Shown here: positions 26,448 through 35,486 of the stretch, piece by piece
Position numbering within the stretch: position 1 is the first letter of the stretch
How the letters are laid out: each line of letters opens with the position of its first letter
Origin: Pseudomonas tohonis
GTDB lineage: Bacteria; Pseudomonadota; Gammaproteobacteria; Pseudomonadales; Pseudomonadaceae
Direction: 5' to 3'
Assembly: GCF_012767755.2 (NCBI RefSeq)
Contig: NZ_AP023189.1
Location: forward strand, 2,730,001 to 2,794,000
DNA: 64,000 nucleotides
Made by a program: the position numbers and the translations under genes
The notes under the pieces: model-generated
Seen by the model: only the letters and a program-made list of their open reading frames with translations
Database searches by the model: none
What the model was told of the DNA's origin: nothing

Positions 26448-28018
26448 CAATTATCTCCCTGATTACTTTGCGGTCTCTCTGGACGGACGGGGTCAATTAA
26501 TTTTTTAATTGGGTGTGGATATCCTTCGACATGCCAACTCACCCAAAGCCTGGCGCGCAAGTCTTCTTTGTCGTCGGGCTCTATGGAAAGCCAGTTCCTG
26601 CTTGCAATGAGACATTTTCCGCTATGTGCAATAGGTAGCATCTCGGCCACTAAGCCAGCGTCAATCTTCTCACTGTTACTCGTAATAGCTTCAAGGCAGC
26701 TGATGGCAAATGGATCTAGTGGAGGATGTACAATTCCAGTCGAAATCAGTTGGTAAATAACTTCGGCCCCACGATTGCCATGTTTCGGGTTTGTTGATCG
26801 GATAATGCTTGCAGCTGCCACGTGGACGTCACCTGAAACGATAGTGGCCTTACAACTGCTTTCAGTTGAGAAATCTAGAAGTCCATTAATAATTTGCTTG
26901 CGCTCATCCTTGTGGGGGGCGTGCCTCCAGTGATCACGAAAATCATCTTCCGGGCCAATCTCTCCTGGAATCCACCCGACTAAATTCTCAAGCAGTGCTA
27001 AGCTAACAAAGGACACTGGGACGCTAGAGACAAATAGAAGATGTGCGTGCCGCTTTGTTGTTAAGCTTCTAATCCAGTCGAACATCTGCTTTATGCTCTC
27101 CTGGGACATTACCTGCGTCGGCTTTATTTTATTGCCGGCCTTAATGTCAGGGGCACGCTCTGATCGGAGATCCGGAACTACAATAGCTAGATTTCCTAGG
27201 TCACTGAACGCGAATGAGTAACCTGCTTCAGTAATGGCCCCAGGCCTTTTTTCTTTTGGGCCTATCTGCTGTTGATATATTCTGAAGTATCGCTCCGCAA
27301 TGCTAAATAAACTTTGGTGAACTGGGCTTTCATGTAGTTTCTGAGGGTATGAGCCCCAGCCATCCATTATGTCGTGGTCATCCCACATCATTAAGGTTGG
27401 CACTAATCTAAGTACCTGAAGAATTTCAGGTCGAGACCAATATCTAGGGTATACGCGCGCGAAGAAATTATCTGCTTGTGCTTCCATATCGGCAGTCCAT
27501 TTCTCATCATCTCGGCTCCATGAGAACTTTTCGTACCAGTCATTCAGCGGCGTGCCTTTGGTCTTAAGCATCTCGTCGCTATAAATTTGGTCGCCACCTA
27601 AAATTAATAGATGATATTTTGATCGATTGTGTGACTCCGCGAGATTGCTCCATCTCTCTGCGTATTGTGCTCCAAGGCTTACGTATTTTGCATCCGAAAC
27701 CCCAGAGCACGATGCATACGCAATTCGAGGGGCTTGACCTGATGGTGGAACGTAGAAACATCCCGAAATCCCATCAAATATATATTCGACACAGAGCTCT
27801 ACTTCTTCCTGAAGCACCTCAATATCCAATCGCCATACGTCCATCGTAGGGGAGCTGAGCGGCACTTGCGCAATCAGGGATGAGGAGGCCTTGCACTTTC
27901 CACAAGCATATTTTGGCTCTTCATTGCCAAGCGCTCTTAGCAACAGTGCGGAAACCAAATATTTGCGATCATTTATCCCTCGAAAACTCAGGATAGGGCC
28001 GAAGGGGAGTTCATACAT
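26447..28018 (-). CDS. PhoD-like metallophosphatase, low GC
   Basis: This 523-residue protein has the PhoD/alkaline phosphatase D-like metallophosphoesterase motifs in order: LGGDQIYSDEM (metal ligands Asp and Tyr), MMWDDHDIMDGWG, and the C-terminal SGDVHVAAAS. The N-terminal 110 residues form an extra domain with a CGKCK pair. No signal peptide is present, unlike secreted PhoD, so it probably acts in the cytoplasm. AAGGAGG lies eight bases before ATG 28018. Codon use is AT-rich. It is cotranscribed with a membrane TPR protein; the pair might act on nucleic-acid or nucleotide phosphoesters, but that is a guess. Confidence 0.85.
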   Translation of the reverse strand: MYELPFGPILSFRGINDRKYLVSALLLRALGNEEPKYACGKCKASSSLIAQVPLSSPTMDVWRLDIEVLQEEVELCVEYIFDGISGCFYVPPSGQAPRIAYASCSGVSDAKYVSLGAQYAERWSNLAESHNRSKYHLLILGGDQIYSDEMLKTKGTPLNDWYEKFSWSRDDEKWTADMEAQADNFFARVYPRYWSRPEILQVLRLVPTLMMWDDHDIMDGWGSYPQKLHESPVHQSLFSIAERYFRIYQQQIGPKEKRPGAITEAGYSFAFSDLGNLAIVVPDLRSERAPDIKAGNKIKPTQVMSQESIKQMFDWIRSLTTKRHAHLLFVSSVPVSFVSLALLENLVGWIPGEIGPEDDFRDHWRHAPHKDERKQIINGLLDFSTESSCKATIVSGDVHVAAASIIRSTNPKHGNRGAEVIYQLISTGIVHPPLDPFAISCLEAITSNSEKIDAGLVAEMLPIAHSGKCLIASRNWLSIEPDDKEDLRARLWVSWHVEGYPHPIKKLIDPVRPERPQSNQGDN

Positions 28019-28196
28019 GAGCAGTCCTCCTTGACATGACTGGATAGCCAAGCGCCACTATTCGCGGGCTCCCTCTCAAAGATAGACAGTTTTCTGCGAT
28101 GCGCTGGTACTTCGGCTAACAGCGCTATGAATCGCCCTTGGTGTTGTAGGCACATCCGAGCGGGGCTATTGGCCGATAGCCGCCATTCCCATCAGT

Positions 28197-28220
28197 AACG
28201 CCGCACTCCCATGCGGCGTT
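28197..28220. terminator. Hairpin AACGCCGCA...TGCGGCGTT (copy of the BRO terminator)
   Basis: A 9-bp perfect stem with a CTCCCA loop lies next to the decayed BRO gene end. The same hairpin, with a 10-bp stem, follows the intact BRO gene at 40885-40910. Read from the minus strand it would terminate the relic. Confidence 0.6.
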
Positions 28221-28221
28221 T

Positions 28222-28338
28222 CTATTTTCAACGGTCTAGAAACCGTTCCCAGCTCGGCCCGTCCCCAAGCAGCGGATCACCGCGCGCGGACATACGACGT
28301 GGCAGGCCTTGCCGTCCGATCCGGGTTTCGCTTTGCCT
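28222..28338 (-). pseudogene. Decayed 3' end of a BRO-type antirepressor gene
   Basis: The minus strand matches the last 35 or so codons of the intact BRO-like gene at 40925-41422. Shared pieces include the region encoding QSET-I-RQ-LPR, DPxLGDGPSWxRF and the TAG/terminator block. A two-base loss in an A-run shifts the final codons, and similarity ends near 28338. Only the 3' part is present, so this is a remnant, probably of an earlier integration or duplication. Confidence 0.7.
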
Positions 28339-28380
28339 GCGTGGGGGCACACGAAGGGCGCCGGCTAACGACGTAGCGGT

Positions 28381-28477
28381 GTAGGGGCGACTTCAGTCGC
28401 CCAAGGGATGCGCAGCATCCCCCTGTGATACCGAGTGGCAGACCTGCGGCCTGCATGGCGACTGAAGTCGCCCCTAC
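28381..28477. repeat. 97-bp hairpin element with 21-bp perfect arms
   Basis: GTAGGGGCGACTTCAGTCGCC (28381-28401) recurs as its exact reverse complement at 28457-28477. The 55-bp interior itself contains smaller hairpins (GGATGCGCAGCATCC). This resembles REP/BIME pairs and small non-autonomous elements (MITE-like) of Pseudomonas. It ends 12 bp from the GMC oxidoreductase stop codon and may act as its terminator. Confidence 0.75.
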
Positions 28478-28489
28478 ATGGCACGTGCC

Positions 28490-30157
28490 TTACGGGGTCA
28501 GCGCGGGCTGGATGGCGGCATTGGGCTCCGAGCGCGGCATGTTGCGCTGCGCACCCAGGATCATCTCCGCCGCCTTCTCCGCGATCATCATCGCCGGGGC
28601 GTTGGTGTTGCCGGTGATCAGGGTCGGCATGATCGAGGCGTCGACCACGCGCAGGGCGTCGATGCCGTGCACGCGCAGCTGGTCGTCGACCACGGCGAGC
28701 GGGTCGTGGCCCATCTTGCAGGTGCCGACGGGGTGGAACACCGTGCCGAGGTTGTGGCGGACCCATTGCTCGATCTGCGCCTGGCTGTCGATGTCGCGGC
28801 CCGGGACCAGTTCGCCCTTGAGGTGGCGGCGGAAGGCGGCGGTATCGGCCAGGCGGCGCAGCAGGCGTACGCCGTCCACCAGTTTGCGCAGGTCGTCCGG
28901 GTGGCTGAGGAAGTTGGCGGCCAGGTGCGGTCTGTCGCGCGGGTCCGCCGAGTTCAAGCGCACTTCGCCCCGGCTTTGCGGGTGCATCACCGCCACGTGC
29001 AGGCTGATGCCGTGGCCGAAGGGGATCAGCCGCTGCGGCTGGTTCTTCAACGCCGGGGCGACGATCAGGCCCAGCTCCGGCGTCGGGGCGCTGGGGTCGA
29101 GGCGCAGGAAGCCGCCCGCTTCCACGGTGTTGGAGGTGAGCGGGCCACGCCGGCCGGCCAGGTATTGCCAGGGCGAGCGCAGCAGCGGCCAGAGCCCGCG
29201 CGGGGAGAGGCCGTAGCCCAGCTGGGCGTCGCTGCGGTACATCAGCACCACGTCCTGGTGGTCCTGCAGGTTCTGGCCCACGCCGGGCAGTTCGTGGCGC
29301 AGGGCGATGCCGTGGCGTGCCAGCTCCGCCGCCGGGCCGATGCCGGAGAGCATCAAGAGTTGCGGCGAGTTGATGCTGCCGGCGCTGAGGATCACCTCGC
29401 GGTCGGCGAACAGCTGCAGCCGCTCCTGGCCCTGTTCCACTTCCACGCCCACCGCGCGGTTGCCTTGCAGCAGTACGCGGTGGGTGAGGGCGCTGCTGAG
29501 TACCTCAAGGTTGGGGCGCATCAGCGCCGGGTGGAGGAAGGCCCGTGCGGCGCTGCAGCGTTCGCCGTTGATCTGGGTGACGTGGAAGGGGCCGATGCCT
29601 TCCTGATCACTGCCGTTGAAGTCGGCGTTGTAGCGCCAGCCGAGTTGCTCGCCCGCCTGGTAGAACACTGCGTTCACGGCGCTGGGGCTGCGCAGTTCGG
29701 CGACGTTGAGTTCCCCGCCCTGGCCGTGCCAGGGCGAGGGGCCGGGTTCGAAGTGCTCCGAGCGGCGGAAGTAGGGCAGCACCTCGTTATAGCTCCAGCC
29801 CCGGTTGCCTTGGGCGGCCCACTGGTCGTAGTCGTGGCGGTGGCCACGGATGTAGATCATCCCGTTGATGGCGCTGGAGCCGCCCCAGACGCGGCCGCGC
29901 GGGCAGGGCACCTCCACTTCGCCGTTGCCTGTCGCGTGGCTGAAGCGGTGCATCCAGTTCCATTTCGGGTTGGCGATCAGGCGGATGATGCCCGCCGGGG
30001 TACGGATGTAGCCGCCCGGGAACAGGCTGCGGTCGCTGGGGCCGGCTTCGATCAGGCAGACCGAAACGCTCGGGTCGGCGGAGAGCCGGTTGGCCAGCAC
30101 GCAGCCGGCCGAGCCGGCGCCGACGATGATGTAGTCGAAGCGACGGGGTGAGGTCAT
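28490..30157 (-). CDS. GMC family FAD oxidoreductase (choline dehydrogenase-like)
   Basis: This is a 555-residue flavoprotein with the dinucleotide-binding motif VGAGSAGCVLANRL near the N-terminus, the GMC signatures RGRVWGGSSAINGMIYIRGH and SAGSINSPQLLMLSGIGP, and the C-terminal active-site segment NLGTVFHPVGTCKMG containing the catalytic His. It oxidises a primary or secondary alcohol. There is no leader, so it is cytoplasmic or membrane-peripheral. AAGGAATCC precedes ATG 30157; an in-frame ATG at 30178 overlaps the porin stop. It is the last gene of the catabolic operon running from 35222. The substrate is unknown and probably the same as for the operon's porin and transporter. Confidence 0.92.
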   Translation of the reverse strand: MTSPRRFDYIIVGAGSAGCVLANRLSADPSVSVCLIEAGPSDRSLFPGGYIRTPAGIIRLIANPKWNWMHRFSHATGNGEVEVPCPRGRVWGGSSAINGMIYIRGHRHDYDQWAAQGNRGWSYNEVLPYFRRSEHFEPGPSPWHGQGGELNVAELRSPSAVNAVFYQAGEQLGWRYNADFNGSDQEGIGPFHVTQINGERCSAARAFLHPALMRPNLEVLSSALTHRVLLQGNRAVGVEVEQGQERLQLFADREVILSAGSINSPQLLMLSGIGPAAELARHGIALRHELPGVGQNLQDHQDVVLMYRSDAQLGYGLSPRGLWPLLRSPWQYLAGRRGPLTSNTVEAGGFLRLDPSAPTPELGLIVAPALKNQPQRLIPFGHGISLHVAVMHPQSRGEVRLNSADPRDRPHLAANFLSHPDDLRKLVDGVRLLRRLADTAAFRRHLKGELVPGRDIDSQAQIEQWVRHNLGTVFHPVGTCKMGHDPLAVVDDQLRVHGIDALRVVDASIMPTLITGNTNAPAMMIAEKAAEMILGAQRNMPRSEPNAAIQPALTP

Positions 30158-30174
30158 GGCGGATTCCTTGTGGT

Positions 30175-31470
30175 TCACAGGCCCAGCAGCGAGCCGACGT
30201 CGAGGGTCAGTTGCAGGGCGACGACGAAGCCGTCGCCACTGATCTCGGTGGCGCCGGGGTTGTAGTAGTTGTCCGGGTTGAAGACGTACTGGACGCTCGG
30301 TTCCAGGGCGAGGTGGCGGGTGAGGGCGAAGTGGCCGTTGCCTTCCAGCGCGTAGACATCCTTCGAGCCCCGGCTCGGGTCGCCACCGGCGGCGATGCGG
30401 CTCTGGCGCTGGAACTCCAGCTGGTGCGGGTTGAGGCGCAGGTAGCTGGCCTTGAGGTTGAGCCTATCCTGCGGGCGTTCGAAGGGGGCGAGCCAACTGA
30501 TGCCGGCCTCGGCGAAGTGGCGGAAGGGCTGCTTGTCATCGGCAGCCGCCGACAGCGAGCCGAACAACTGCGCGGCCTGGGGCGCACCGCCCTGGCCACC
30601 GTCGGCGCGCCATACCGTCTGCTGGAACTTGAAGAAGGCGCCGCTGCTGCCGTGCTCACTGGCGCCGGTGAGCGGGTCGGTCTGCCTGGAGGTGTTGTGG
30701 TAGCCGTTGAGCTCGTAGTGGGAGCTGTAGGGGTTGCGTTCGACGCCTTCGCGGCGGCCGATGCCGTAGAGCAGGCTGGTGCCGCTGGCGTCGGTGGTAC
30801 TGAAGTCCAGCCCGTGGCGTTTCTTCAGGTAGTCCACCGGGTTGGATTCGAAGGCCCCGGCGTGCAGGTAGACGTCCGGGCTCAGGCGGTACTTCATGTA
30901 GCCGCCCCAGGCGCCGTAGGGCGGCGGCAGGACGCCGGTGGAGGCGTCGATCACCGGGTCGTTGCAGGTGACCTGGCTCTCGCAGTTGTAGATGAGGAAA
31001 TAGCGGCGCGCGTTGGTGCGGCCCAGGTGGGTTTCCAGGTTGCCGTCGCGCCACTGTTGCTCCCAGGTGAGCAGGCTCAGCTGGCTGGCGCCGATGTCGT
31101 TATGGATCGGTGCGCCGCCGAAGTAGCTGCCGACGGCGCCCTGCCAGTTGCGCGACGTGGGCTGGCCGGTGTTGCGGTCGAGGATGAACTGGGTCTGCTC
31201 GATGTGCAGGGCGGCGCCATCCAGCCCGGTCATCTTGCCCAGGTCCAGGTCGGCGCCGAGGAACAGGTCGCCGCTGTTGCCGAAGCTGTGCGGGCGCGGG
31301 CCGGTGTCGAGGTTCTTCAGCGCCAGGCTGAGGAATACCGCGTGGGTCTTGATGCCGTGTTCGGCGAGCTGGCTGCCCAGCTCCGCCAGCGGGCCGGGGG
31401 CGTCTTCGGCGAGGCAGGGCAGGGTGGGCAGGCTCAGCAGCAGGGTGGCGAGTGCGGTGGTGCGGGTCAT
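30175..31470 (-). CDS. OprB-type carbohydrate porin
   Basis: This 431-residue outer-membrane protein has a signal peptide (MTRTTALATLLLSLPTLPCLAED) and many amphipathic beta strands ending in a terminal hydrophobic strand (DGFVVALQLTLDVGSLLGL). The pattern AALHIEQTQFILDRN, VYLHAGAFESNP and YVFNPDNYYNPG is that of the OprB family, which moves sugars and small polar solutes. A single Cys pair (YNCESQVTCNDP) likely forms a loop disulfide, as in OprB. AAAGGA lies upstream of ATG 31470. It is the fifth gene of the operon, after a 103-nt gap from the SDR gene that may hold an internal promoter. Confidence 0.88.
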   Translation of the reverse strand: MTRTTALATLLLSLPTLPCLAEDAPGPLAELGSQLAEHGIKTHAVFLSLALKNLDTGPRPHSFGNSGDLFLGADLDLGKMTGLDGAALHIEQTQFILDRNTGQPTSRNWQGAVGSYFGGAPIHNDIGASQLSLLTWEQQWRDGNLETHLGRTNARRYFLIYNCESQVTCNDPVIDASTGVLPPPYGAWGGYMKYRLSPDVYLHAGAFESNPVDYLKKRHGLDFSTTDASGTSLLYGIGRREGVERNPYSSHYELNGYHNTSRQTDPLTGASEHGSSGAFFKFQQTVWRADGGQGGAPQAAQLFGSLSAAADDKQPFRHFAEAGISWLAPFERPQDRLNLKASYLRLNPHQLEFQRQSRIAAGGDPSRGSKDVYALEGNGHFALTRHLALEPSVQYVFNPDNYYNPGATEISGDGFVVALQLTLDVGSLLGL

Positions 31471-31573
31471 GGTGAGCGGTCCTTTCTTGTTGTTGTTTGC
31501 CGTTCGTTGGGCAGCAGGGTCCCGTCCGGGGCGCGGGTCCCGGATGGGGTGTGTGGATCTGTCGGTCAGGGGC

Positions 31574-32311
<738 letters not shown>

Positions 32312-32314
32312 GGT

Positions 32315-33373
32315 TCAGGCCTCCGCCAGTTCGGGGTTGGGATTGACCAGCACCTTGATCTGCGCCTTGTCGGCCAGCAGGGCTTCGAAGCCATCGCTGA
32401 CGGCGCGTTCCAGCGGCACGCAGCGGGTCACCGCGCGGCCGAGATCGAGGTGGCCGCTGTCCAGCAGGGCGATCAGCTCGGGGTAGACGTCGCGGTAGCC
32501 GACGCTGCTGGTGATGCGCAGCTCGTTATTGACCAGGTGGAAGGCGTCGAAGCGCGCCTCGCCCATCAGGCCCACCAGCACCGCTTCGCCGCCCTTGCGC
32601 AGGCTCTGCAGGGCCGCATCCAAGGTCGCCTGGCTGCCGGCGGCCTCGAAGGCGCAATCCACGCCACCGCCGTCTTGCAGCTGCTGCACCACGTCCACCG
32701 CGCGGGCATCGAGCACCTGCTCGGCGCCGAACTCCAGGGCCCGCACCAGGCGCTCCGGGGCAACATCCACCGCGATGATGCGCGAGACGCCACGTAGCCG
32801 GGCCAGGGTGATCAGCAGCAAGCCGATGGGGCCGAGACCGAACACCGCGCAGCTGTCACCGGGCTGCAGGCTGCTCTGGCGCAAGGCATGCAGGGCCACG
32901 GCGGCCGGCTCCAGCACGGCGGCCTGACGCAAGCTCACCCCGGTGGGCAGGCGGTGCAGCATGTAGGCCGGCACCCGGGCGCGCTCGGCGAAACCACCGT
33001 CACCCATCAGGCCGATAAAGCCCATGGAGCTGCACAGGTTGTACTGGCCCGCGCGGCAGTGGCGGCAATCACCACAGCGGTAGATGGGCTCCACCGCCAC
33101 CCGGTCGCCGGGCTCGAAGCCCTCCACGCCGACACCGAGCGCACGCACCACGCCACTGAATTCGTGGCCCAGGGTCAGCGGTGCGCGGCAGCCGGAAATC
33201 GGGTGCGGCTGCTGCTGGGGGATGGAGTGCGGGCCGTCCTGGTATTCGTGCAGGTCGCTGCCGCAGATGCCGCAATAGGCCACCTGGATTTCCACCTCGC
33301 CGGGGCCGGGCGGGGTGGCGTCGAGTTCGCTCAGGCGCAGGTCCCGGGCGCCATGCCAGCGCAATGCGTTCAT
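32315..33373 (-). CDS. Zinc-dependent medium-chain alcohol dehydrogenase
   Basis: This 352-residue enzyme has catalytic zinc ligand Cys34 in YCGICGSDLHEY, the GHEFSG segment, the structural zinc loop CGDCRHCRAGQYNLC and the coenzyme motif VFGLGPIGL. It resembles butanediol/sorbitol/L-idonate-type dehydrogenases and is a distant paralogue of the bdh at 23891. The ATG overlaps the MFS stop by one base (TGATG), and AAGGA lies nine bases upstream. The substrate is probably a polyol or alpha-hydroxyketone (inference from the operon). Confidence 0.9.
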   Translation of the reverse strand: MNALRWHGARDLRLSELDATPPGPGEVEIQVAYCGICGSDLHEYQDGPHSIPQQQPHPISGCRAPLTLGHEFSGVVRALGVGVEGFEPGDRVAVEPIYRCGDCRHCRAGQYNLCSSMGFIGLMGDGGFAERARVPAYMLHRLPTGVSLRQAAVLEPAAVALHALRQSSLQPGDSCAVFGLGPIGLLLITLARLRGVSRIIAVDVAPERLVRALEFGAEQVLDARAVDVVQQLQDGGGVDCAFEAAGSQATLDAALQSLRKGGEAVLVGLMGEARFDAFHLVNNELRITSSVGYRDVYPELIALLDSGHLDLGRAVTRCVPLERAVSDGFEALLADKAQIKVLVNPNPELAEA

Positions 33374-34644
33374 CAGGGTTGTCCTTGCAGGTTGGCGGTG
33401 TCCGTGAGGGGGCGGCCGGCCTTGCGGGCCAGCACCGTGGGCGCGGTTTCCTTGAGGAAGAGCGAGAGCAGGGCGGCCAGCAGGGCGCCGCCGCAGCTCA
33501 TCCACATCACGATGGAGAGGCCGTAGCGGTCGGCGGCGAAGCCGGCGATGGTCGGCGCGATGAAGCCGCCGACCAGCTCGCCGATGCCCATGATCATCCC
33601 CAGCGCGGTGGCGATGACGCTGCGCGGCACCGTCTCCGCCGGGATGGTGGCCATGAACAGGGTGAAGCAGCCCAGGCCCGTGTAGGTCAGCAGCATCGCC
33701 GCGCCGAGCGTGAAGGGCGTGGGCGCATAGAGCAGGGCCAGCGGGCAGCAGGCGGCCACCAGGGAGAACAGCACCAGGGTCGGGCGCCGGCCGATGCGGT
33801 CGGAAATCGCCGCCACGGCGAAGCCCCAGAACACCCAGGCCACGCCCAGGCAGCTCATGATCCCGCCCATGCTCGCCGGGCTGTAGCCGCGCTGGCTGAC
33901 CAGGAAGGTGGGGGTGAAGGAGATCAGCACGATGAACCAGGTGAGGAACACGCAGCTGATCAGGGTGCACAGCAGGATGTTGCGGCTCTTCAGCAGGGCC
34001 AGGCGGCCGCCGAGCCCGACGCCGTTATCGGCTGCGCTGGCGCTGGGCCTGCGCGACCTGTCGTCGGGGCGCACGTAGCGCCAGATCAGCCAGGCGATCA
34101 GCAGCCCGGGCAGCAGCGAGATGACGAAGGCATGCCGCCAGCCGAAGGCCTCGGCCAGGCCGATCAGCACCGGTGGGCCGATCACCGCGCCCAGCAGGCC
34201 GGCGGCCGAGCCCTGCAGCAGGCCCATGTTGAGGCCGCGCCGGTGCGGCGAGGAGGCCTCCACCATCAGGGATTGCGAGAGCGGCAGGATCGGCCCTTCG
34301 GCCAGCCCCATCACGCCCCTGAACAGCAGCAGGCTGAGGAAGCCCCCCACCAGCCCGGACAGCGCCGAGCACAGCGAGAAGAGGATCACCGCCGCGATCA
34401 GCAGCGGCTTGCGGATGCCGTTGCGGTCGGACCACAGGCCCACCAGGGCCCCGGACACCGCCCAGGCCAGGGCCAGCACCGACGACAGCATGCCGAGGTG
34501 GCGGTTGCCGAGCTGCAGTTCCTCGGCCATGAAGGGAAACAGGAAGGACAAAGCCAGGCGGTCGAAGAACACGAAGCCGAAGGTGAGGAAGAGCACCCCG
34601 AGCAGGACGTTTTCATACCGGGCGTTGGAGGTTGCAGGCGCCAT
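33373..34644 (-). CDS. MFS transporter
   Basis: This is a 423-residue inner-membrane carrier with about twelve hydrophobic helices. The loop 2-3 motif (GLWSDRNGIRKPLL) and its duplicate in the second half (AISDRIGRRPTLVLFS) are characteristic of the major facilitator superfamily, and the central loop is charged (RPDDRSRRPSAS). A strong site GGAGGAG lies seven bases before ATG 34644; an in-frame ATG at 34752 lies inside the cupin gene. It is the second gene of the operon. Its substrate is presumably the compound processed by the cupin and dehydrogenases. Confidence 0.92.
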   Translation of the reverse strand: MAPATSNARYENVLLGVLFLTFGFVFFDRLALSFLFPFMAEELQLGNRHLGMLSSVLALAWAVSGALVGLWSDRNGIRKPLLIAAVILFSLCSALSGLVGGFLSLLLFRGVMGLAEGPILPLSQSLMVEASSPHRRGLNMGLLQGSAAGLLGAVIGPPVLIGLAEAFGWRHAFVISLLPGLLIAWLIWRYVRPDDRSRRPSASAADNGVGLGGRLALLKSRNILLCTLISCVFLTWFIVLISFTPTFLVSQRGYSPASMGGIMSCLGVAWVFWGFAVAAISDRIGRRPTLVLFSLVAACCPLALLYAPTPFTLGAAMLLTYTGLGCFTLFMATIPAETVPRSVIATALGMIMGIGELVGGFIAPTIAGFAADRYGLSIVMWMSCGGALLAALLSLFLKETAPTVLARKAGRPLTDTANLQGQP

Positions 34645-34688
34645 GTCGTTCTCCTCCGGGGCGCCGTGCGGGCGCCCCGGGCAAGGGG

Positions 34689-35222
34689 TCAGCGGAACAG
34701 GGAATCGATGTAGGCGGCGCCGAGGCCGATCTTCTCGTAGTGCTCGCGGCACATGGCGATGTAGGAGTGCACATCGAAGTAGCCGTCCGGCTCGCCGTGT
34801 TCGTCGAGCCAGATCAGCGGGCCCTTGACGATGAAGAAGGCGCGCATGGGCTCCTCGTGCTCATAGGTCACCAGGGTGTGGCCTTCGCCGGGCGTCTCGT
34901 AGACGAAATCGCCGGCGGTGGCGGTCCAGTCGTGCTCCAGGTAACCCCACTTGCCGGAGAGGGTGTAGGCGAAGACTTCGTGGGGGTGGTAGTGGCGGTT
35001 CACCAGGCCGGCGCTGCTGGCCATGAGGATGTCGCACCAGCGGTTCTCGCTTGGCGAGATCCACAGCGGGCGCGAAGACACGGTCTCGGTGAAGGGCACG
35101 TAGAGGCTCAGGTCGTCGGTCGCCGCGTTGGGCAGGTACACCTCGGGCTTGGCGTCGGGCTTGAAGCAGTTGGGGATGGCTTGCAGGTCTTTCCAGAATT
35201 CGTTGCGGGCAGGCTCGGCCAT
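34689..35222 (-). CDS. Cupin, 2,4'-dihydroxyacetophenone dioxygenase family
   Basis: This 177-residue protein is one cupin domain. The metal-binding motif is VNRHYHPHEVFAYTLSGKWGY (His, His, Glu), with the later His in GEGHTLV. FKPDAKPEVYLPNAATDD and TETVSSRPLWISPSENRWCDI resemble 2,4'-dihydroxyacetophenone dioxygenase, an Fe(II) enzyme that cleaves a C-C bond of an alpha-hydroxyketone (family resemblance from memory). It is the first gene of the operon, divergent from an AraC regulator, so its substrate likely defines the pathway. Other cupin lyases remain possible. Confidence 0.72.
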   Translation of the reverse strand: MAEPARNEFWKDLQAIPNCFKPDAKPEVYLPNAATDDLSLYVPFTETVSSRPLWISPSENRWCDILMASSAGLVNRHYHPHEVFAYTLSGKWGYLEHDWTATAGDFVYETPGEGHTLVTYEHEEPMRAFFIVKGPLIWLDEHGEPDGYFDVHSYIAMCREHYEKIGLGAAYIDSLFR

Positions 35223-35486
35223 GTTCCAGTCTCGTTGTTGTTATGGACTGGGGCCGACTCTAGAGGGCGCCGCGACAGCGGGTTTGATCGCCTCGGCCCT
35301 GTTGTTTGCGCTTTTCGGACAGGGGGCGGGCAGCGGGGCGGAGGGCGATTGACGACGGGCAGCGTTCAGATGTTAATGACCGGGCGTCGCCCATCCCCAT
35401 AGCGGATGCGCGCGACGCCCGGTCCCCGGGAACTGCCGATGTTTGGCCCGGGGGTTCGAAATGCGGCGAACACGAGAACAATAAGA
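35223..35486. promoter_or_regulatory. Divergent promoter region, cupin operon / AraC regulator
   Basis: These 264 bp separate divergent starts at 35222 (cupin operon) and 35487 (AraC regulator). I see no clear -35/-10 pair or long repeat, although GTTTGATCGCC and TTGTTTGCGC segments might be regulator half-sites. No gene is visible. Confidence 0.4.

Larger units (their letters stand above)
28019..28489. other. Intergenic region with BRO relic and large inverted repeat
   Basis: These 471 bp hold the probable promoter of the PhoD-TPR pair (28019-28100, no clear consensus), the BRO remnant and its hairpin (28197-28338), and a REP-like inverted repeat (28381-28477). I see no other gene. Confidence 0.6.
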
